NCBI GenBank assembly: GCA_964449985.1
Contig: CAYVCG010000016.1
Location: 1-33,527, forward strand
Direction: 5' to 3'
Source of the DNA: CAYVCG01 sp964449985
Lineage (GTDB): Bacteria > Bacillota > Clostridia > Lachnospirales > WRAX01
DNA length: 33,527 nt
This document shows, piece by piece, positions 30,056 through 33,527 of this stretch (its first letter is position 1; each line of letters begins with the position of its first letter). The notes below the pieces were generated by a model that was not told where the DNA came from, did not search any database, and worked only from the letters and a program-made list of their open reading frames with translations. The translations under genes were made by a program, and so were the position numbers.

Positions 30056-31021
30056 ATGAATAATAAAATTTGCGAACTACTAAATATAAAATATCCTATA
30101 CTCCAAGGCGCTATGGCTTGGATTTCTGATGCATCTTTAGCTTCTGGCGTTTCGAATGCTGGTGGCTTGGGGCTTATTGCTGCGGGTAATGCACCTGCGG
30201 ATTTTGTTAGAGATGAAATAAGAAAAGCAAAAAAGCTTTCCGGGAACAATCCTTTCGGTGTTAACATTATGCTTATGTCTCCTTATGTTGATGAAGTTGT
30301 GGATGTTATACTGTCGGAAGGCGGTGTCAGCGCTGTAACCACAGGCGCAGGAAACCCTTCTAAATATATGGAGAGCTTTAAAACAAATGGTATAAAGGTT
30401 ATCCCCGTTATCCCCAGCGTTGCACTGGCAAAAAGAATGGAAAAATGCGGGGCAGACGCTATCGTTGCTGAGGGCATGGAGTCCGGCGGGCATATCGGCA
30501 AACTGACGACGATGGCTATGCTTCCACAGATTGTTGATGCAGTAAATATTCCTGTTATCGGCGCGGGTGGCATTGGAGATGGGCGCGGTATGGCGGCTGC
30601 GTTTATGCTTGGCGTTCAAGGCGTTCAAATAGGAACGAGATTTTTGCTTGCGAAGGAATGCACTGTGCATCAGAACTATAAAAACGCCGTTATAGGAGCA
30701 AAGGATATAGATACTGTTATCACCGGCTCAATAACAGGCCACCCTGTCAGATGTATTAAAAATAAGCAAACAAAAATGTTTGAAAAAATAGAAAAAGAAG
30801 AAATGAAAAAGGATACGCCTGATATAGCAAAGGTTGAAGAACTCGGAGCAGGGGCATTAAAGAACGCCGCTGTTTTGGGCGATGTTGAATTCGGTTCGGT
30901 TATGGCCGGGCAGATAGCCGGTCTTGTTAATAAAGAACAGACTTGCGTTGAAATTATAGAAGAAATAATGAGCAGCTTTTATGAAACGATAAAAGCAGGA
31001 TATAGCGCTTATTTAAAATAA
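30056..31021 (+). CDS. fabK: Enoyl-ACP reductase II (FMN-dependent)
   Basis: A 321-residue TIM-barrel flavoenzyme. The start Ile-Lys-Tyr-Pro-Ile-Leu-Gln-Gly-Ala-Met, the Asn-Ala-Gly-Gly-Leu-Gly segment (about 34-39), Glu-Gly-Met-Glu-Ser-Gly-Gly-His146-Ile-Gly and the phosphate loop Gly-Ala-Gly-Gly-Ile-Gly-Asp (169-175) fit FabK; His146 is equivalent to the known catalytic His. It reduces trans-2-enoyl-ACP with NAD(P)H in the last step of each elongation round. FabK is insensitive to triclosan, unlike FabI. Within the fab operon, after acpP. Confidence 0.96.
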   Translation: MNNKICELLNIKYPILQGAMAWISDASLASGVSNAGGLGLIAAGNAPADFVRDEIRKAKKLSGNNPFGVNIMLMSPYVDEVVDVILSEGGVSAVTTGAGNPSKYMESFKTNGIKVIPVIPSVALAKRMEKCGADAIVAEGMESGGHIGKLTTMAMLPQIVDAVNIPVIGAGGIGDGRGMAAAFMLGVQGVQIGTRFLLAKECTVHQNYKNAVIGAKDIDTVITGSITGHPVRCIKNKQTKMFEKIEKEEMKKDTPDIAKVEELGAGALKNAAVLGDVEFGSVMAGQIAGLVNKEQTCVEIIEEIMSSFYETIKAGYSAYLK

Positions 31022-31046
31022 TTATTCAGAAAACGTGGTGATTGTT

Positions 31047-31985
31047 ATGAAAACAGCGTTCTTGTTTAGCGGCCAAGGCGCGCAGTATTCCGGTATGGGT
31101 AAGGAGTTGTATAGTAATTTTGGAGTTTTTAGACAGGTTTTTGATGAGGCTGATGCGGCTTTGCCATTTTCGGTGTCATCTGTCTGTTTTGATGAAAATG
31201 AATCTGCCAAGCTTTCGGAAACAAAATACTGCCAGCCTGCTATTTTAACGTTTAGCACGGCTTGCTTTAAGCTGTTGGAGCAGGCAGCGATTAAACCGGA
31301 TGTTATGGCAGGTTTAAGCCTTGGTGAGTATTCCGCTCTCACGGCTTCCGGTGTATTTGATTTTTCCGATGCTGTTCGGCTTGTCAATAAAAGGGGCGAG
31401 TTTATGGCAGAGGCTGTTCCCAGCGGACAGGGCGCTATGAGCGCTGTTCTAGGTATAGAAACAGAAAGGCTTGAACAGATTTGCGATCAGGTAACATCCG
31501 AAGGATATTATGTTATTTGTGCAAACTATAACGCGCCCGGCCAAATAGTTATCTCAGGAGAGGTTTTAGGTGTAGAGCGTGCGGAAAAGCTGGCTTTGGA
31601 AAATGGCGCGAAAAGAGCTGTTCGGCTTGATGTGAGCGGCCCGTTTCATTCCAAAATGCTTATGCCCGCTGCCCAAATGTTGGAGGCGGAGCTTCAAAAC
31701 ATCTGCATAAACGATATGAATACCCCGGTTGTTTCCAACGTGGATGCAGATTTTATAAAATCAAAAGATGATGTTGTTCCAACGCTGTTAAAGCAGATTG
31801 TAAGCCCTGTTAGATGGGAACAAACCATAAGGAACATGCTATCGGATGGTGTTGAACGGTTCATTGAGCTTGGGCCGGGCAAAACGCTATGTGCGTTTGT
31901 TAAAAAAGTCAAGAGGGATGCTAAAATTTATAATATAGAAGACATAAAGTCATACGAAAATGTAATTACGAATTGCAGGGAATAA
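31047..31985 (+). CDS. fabD: Malonyl-CoA:ACP transacylase
   Basis: ATG 31047 is chosen over an in-frame GTG at 31035, because the GTGGTG site lies six bases before it. The 312 residues open with Phe-Leu-Phe-Ser-Gly-Gln-Gly-Ala-Gln. The nucleophile Ser91 is in Gly-Leu-Ser-Leu-Gly-Glu-Tyr-Ser, Arg117 contacts the malonyl group, and His201 is in Gly-Pro-Phe-His-Ser. The enzyme loads malonyl from CoA to ACP. It has the standard length for FabD and lies between fabK and fabG. Confidence 0.96.
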   Translation: MKTAFLFSGQGAQYSGMGKELYSNFGVFRQVFDEADAALPFSVSSVCFDENESAKLSETKYCQPAILTFSTACFKLLEQAAIKPDVMAGLSLGEYSALTASGVFDFSDAVRLVNKRGEFMAEAVPSGQGAMSAVLGIETERLEQICDQVTSEGYYVICANYNAPGQIVISGEVLGVERAEKLALENGAKRAVRLDVSGPFHSKMLMPAAQMLEAELQNICINDMNTPVVSNVDADFIKSKDDVVPTLLKQIVSPVRWEQTIRNMLSDGVERFIELGPGKTLCAFVKKVKRDAKIYNIEDIKSYENVITNCRE

Positions 31986-32006
31986 TTTTGAGAGGAACGG
32001 TTGTTT

Positions 32007-32732
32007 ATGCAGGGCAAAAACGTTTTGATAACGGGTGCTGCAACGGGTATCGGAAAGGCTATAGCCTTAAAGTTTGCGCAGTGCGGTTCCAATATAGTAA
32101 TAAATCATATTTTTGAAGCCCCGACGGAGCTGGAAAACCAAATTAAGGGCATGGGTGTTAACGCTGTATGTATTCAGGCGGATATAGGCAAGTTTGATCA
32201 GGCAGAAAAGCTTGTTAAGGAAGCCAAAGCCGCTTTTGGCAGCATAGACGTGCTCGTCAATAATGCAGGGATAACGAGAGACGGTCTTTTAATGCGTATG
32301 AGCGAAAATGACTTTGACAGCGTTATCGAAACGAACCTTAAAGGCACGTTTAATATGATTCGTCACACGTCCAACATAATGCTAAAGCAAAAAAGCGGTT
32401 CTATTATAAATATGGCCAGCGTCGTGGGAATAATGGGAAATATCGGCCAGGCGAACTATTCCGCCAGCAAAGCGGGAGTTATTGGCCTTACGAAGACAAC
32501 AGCAAAGGAGCTTTCTTCCAGAGGCATAACATGCAATGCTGTAGCGCCGGGATTTATTCAGACAGCAATGACGGAAGTTTTGCCGGAGGACGTTAAAAAA
32601 TCCATGCTGGAGCATATTCCGTTAAAACGTTTTGGAACGCCAGAGGATATAGCTGAGGTTGTATACTTCCTCGCTGTTAATAAATACATAACAGGTCAGG
32701 TTATAAACTGTGACGGCGGAATGGTTATGTAA
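32007..32732 (+). CDS. fabG: 3-oxoacyl-ACP reductase
   Basis: ATG 32007 is taken as the start with AGAGGAA upstream; an in-frame TTG at 32001 is less likely. The 241-residue SDR enzyme has the NADP-binding motif Thr-Gly-Ala-Ala-Thr-Gly-Ile-Gly (9-16), Asn-Asn-Ala-Gly near 85-88 and the catalytic set Asn110, Ser138, Tyr151 and Lys155. Pro-Gly-Phe-Ile-Gln-Thr is the usual substrate loop. It reduces 3-oxoacyl-ACP to 3-hydroxyacyl-ACP. Between fabD and fabF in the operon. Confidence 0.96.
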   Translation: MQGKNVLITGAATGIGKAIALKFAQCGSNIVINHIFEAPTELENQIKGMGVNAVCIQADIGKFDQAEKLVKEAKAAFGSIDVLVNNAGITRDGLLMRMSENDFDSVIETNLKGTFNMIRHTSNIMLKQKSGSIINMASVVGIMGNIGQANYSASKAGVIGLTKTTAKELSSRGITCNAVAPGFIQTAMTEVLPEDVKKSMLEHIPLKRFGTPEDIAEVVYFLAVNKYITGQVINCDGGMVM

Positions 32733-32764
32733 GTCAGACTTAAAATATTTGGAGGTAAAAATAT

Positions 32765-33527
32765 ATGTCACGCAGAGTTGTTATAACCGGGATGGGCGCG
32801 ATAACACCCGTTGGTAATACGGTTTCTGAATTTTGGGATAGCTTAAAAGCCGGTAAACACGGCATAGGCCAAATAACAAGATTCGATACATCCGGGTTAA
32901 AAGCCAAGCTTGCCGCAGAAGTCAAAGATTTTGATGCGGAAAAGTATATGACGAAGAAAGATACAAAACGTATGGATTTATTTTCCCAATACGCCATAGC
33001 AGCAGCAGATCAGGCAATAGAGGATAGCGGCTGGGGTAAGGGAAATTTCAAGGATAACTTAAGAATCGGTGTTATTGTTGGTTCAGGAATCGGCGGCCTG
33101 CCTATTATTGAGGAGCAGGTCATAAAGATGCGCGAAAAAGGCGCTAGCAGGATAAACCCATTATTTATTCCTATAGTCATAGGAAACATGGCTGCGGGAA
33201 ATGTAGCCTTAAAGTACGGTATAAAAGGTATTTGCAGCTCAGTCGTAACCGCCTGTGCAACAGGTAATAACTGTATTGGAGAAGCTTTTCGCAATATAAA
33301 GCACGGATATGCAGATGTTATTTTAGCCGGAGGGACAGAAAGCTCTGTAACCGAAGTCGGTATTGGTGGATTTGCAACCCTTACAGCGCTTTCTGAATCC
33401 GATAACCCGGATCGCGCTTCTATCCCTTTTGATAAGGATAGAAACGGCTTTATAATGGGTGAAGGCGCAGGAATACTTATCGTTGAGGAACTTGAACACG
33501 CGCAAAAACGCGGTGCTAAGATATACG
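32765..33527 (+). CDS. fabF: 3-oxoacyl-ACP synthase II, 3' end outside window
   Basis: The gene starts at ATG 32765 with GGAGG in the gap before it, and is open to the window end: 254 codons, about 60 percent of the normal length. The start Arg-Arg-Val-Val-Ile-Thr-Gly-Met-Gly and the nucleophile Cys164 in Val-Thr-Ala-Cys-Ala-Thr-Gly are typical of FabF; the two catalytic His residues lie in the missing part. It condenses acyl-ACP with malonyl-ACP for elongation. The gene order predicts accB, fabZ and acc genes next. Confidence 0.95.
   Translation, partial: MSRRVVITGMGAITPVGNTVSEFWDSLKAGKHGIGQITRFDTSGLKAKLAAEVKDFDAEKYMTKKDTKRMDLFSQYAIAAADQAIEDSGWGKGNFKDNLRIGVIVGSGIGGLPIIEEQVIKMREKGASRINPLFIPIVIGNMAAGNVALKYGIKGICSSVVTACATGNNCIGEAFRNIKHGYADVILAGGTESSVTEVGIGGFATLTALSESDNPDRASIPFDKDRNGFIMGEGAGILIVEELEHAQKRGAKIY

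Overview
The window holds the right-hand part of an integrated, tailed (siphovirus-type, cos-packaging) prophage, followed by a host tRNA gene and a type II fatty acid synthesis operon. AT-rich base composition, strong GGAGG-type ribosome binding sites, frequent TTG/GTG starts, an ArpU/RinA-like late regulator, and a FabT-FabH-ACP-FabK-FabD-FabG-FabF operon (FabK rather than FabI, MarR-type FabT) all point to a Firmicute, most likely a member of the Clostridia. The species cannot be read from the sequence.

Layout. Positions 2-2922 are the end of the early region: small cysteine-containing proteins, a Lar-like zinc-ribbon protein, a radical SAM enzyme and three unknown proteins. Positions 2976-4333 form the switch to late expression: an ArpU/RinA-type activator, two copies of a repeat-plus-minus-10 promoter module that flank a catalytic-domain-only tyrosine recombinase, and two terminator-like hairpins. 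Positions 4334-12105 carry packaging and head genes: HNH nuclease, probable cos region, small and large terminase, portal, protease, capsid, connectors and tail tube. Positions 12123-15628 hold the tail chaperones, with a canonical A AAA AAC minus-1 slippery site, and the tape measure. Positions 15633-21745 hold the tail tip, a BppU/collagen-like baseplate protein, a LamG-like adhesin and a carbohydrate-binding-like protein. Positions 21760-23820 contain a holin candidate, a reverse-strand ribbon-helix-helix repressor with three operator palindromes, a coiled-coil protein, an amidase endolysin and an XhlA-like protein. Positions 23786-27225 are an accessory region: a ten-helix membrane protein with a C-terminal HTH-like domain, a phased AGTAC repeat array at a promoter, a Gly-rich coiled-coil protein, a 110-aa protein, a BRO-N antirepressor, a duplicated gene fragment and a 74-aa protein. 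Four TGACTAC repeats and a 15-bp terminator stem then lead into tRNA-Arg(ACG) on the minus strand, whose 3' end faces the prophage. This is the probable right attachment junction.

Host part. After the tRNA comes a frameshifted minus-strand gene, then a sigma-A promoter overlapped by two TTTGA-N3-TCAAA operators. These fit autoregulation by FabT and control of the whole fab operon, which runs off the window end inside fabF.

The best candidate for something undescribed is at 23786-26166. A polytopic membrane protein ends in an HTH-like domain, and its own stop codon lies inside a four-copy AGTAC array phased at 11/21/11 bp. The last repeat stands 22 nt from a TATAAT, the same geometry as the ArpU-type late promoter at 4192-4235. 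This suggests a membrane-anchored phage-borne transcription activator controlling an unknown Gly-rich/coiled-coil protein pair. That is an inference from layout, not a demonstrated function.
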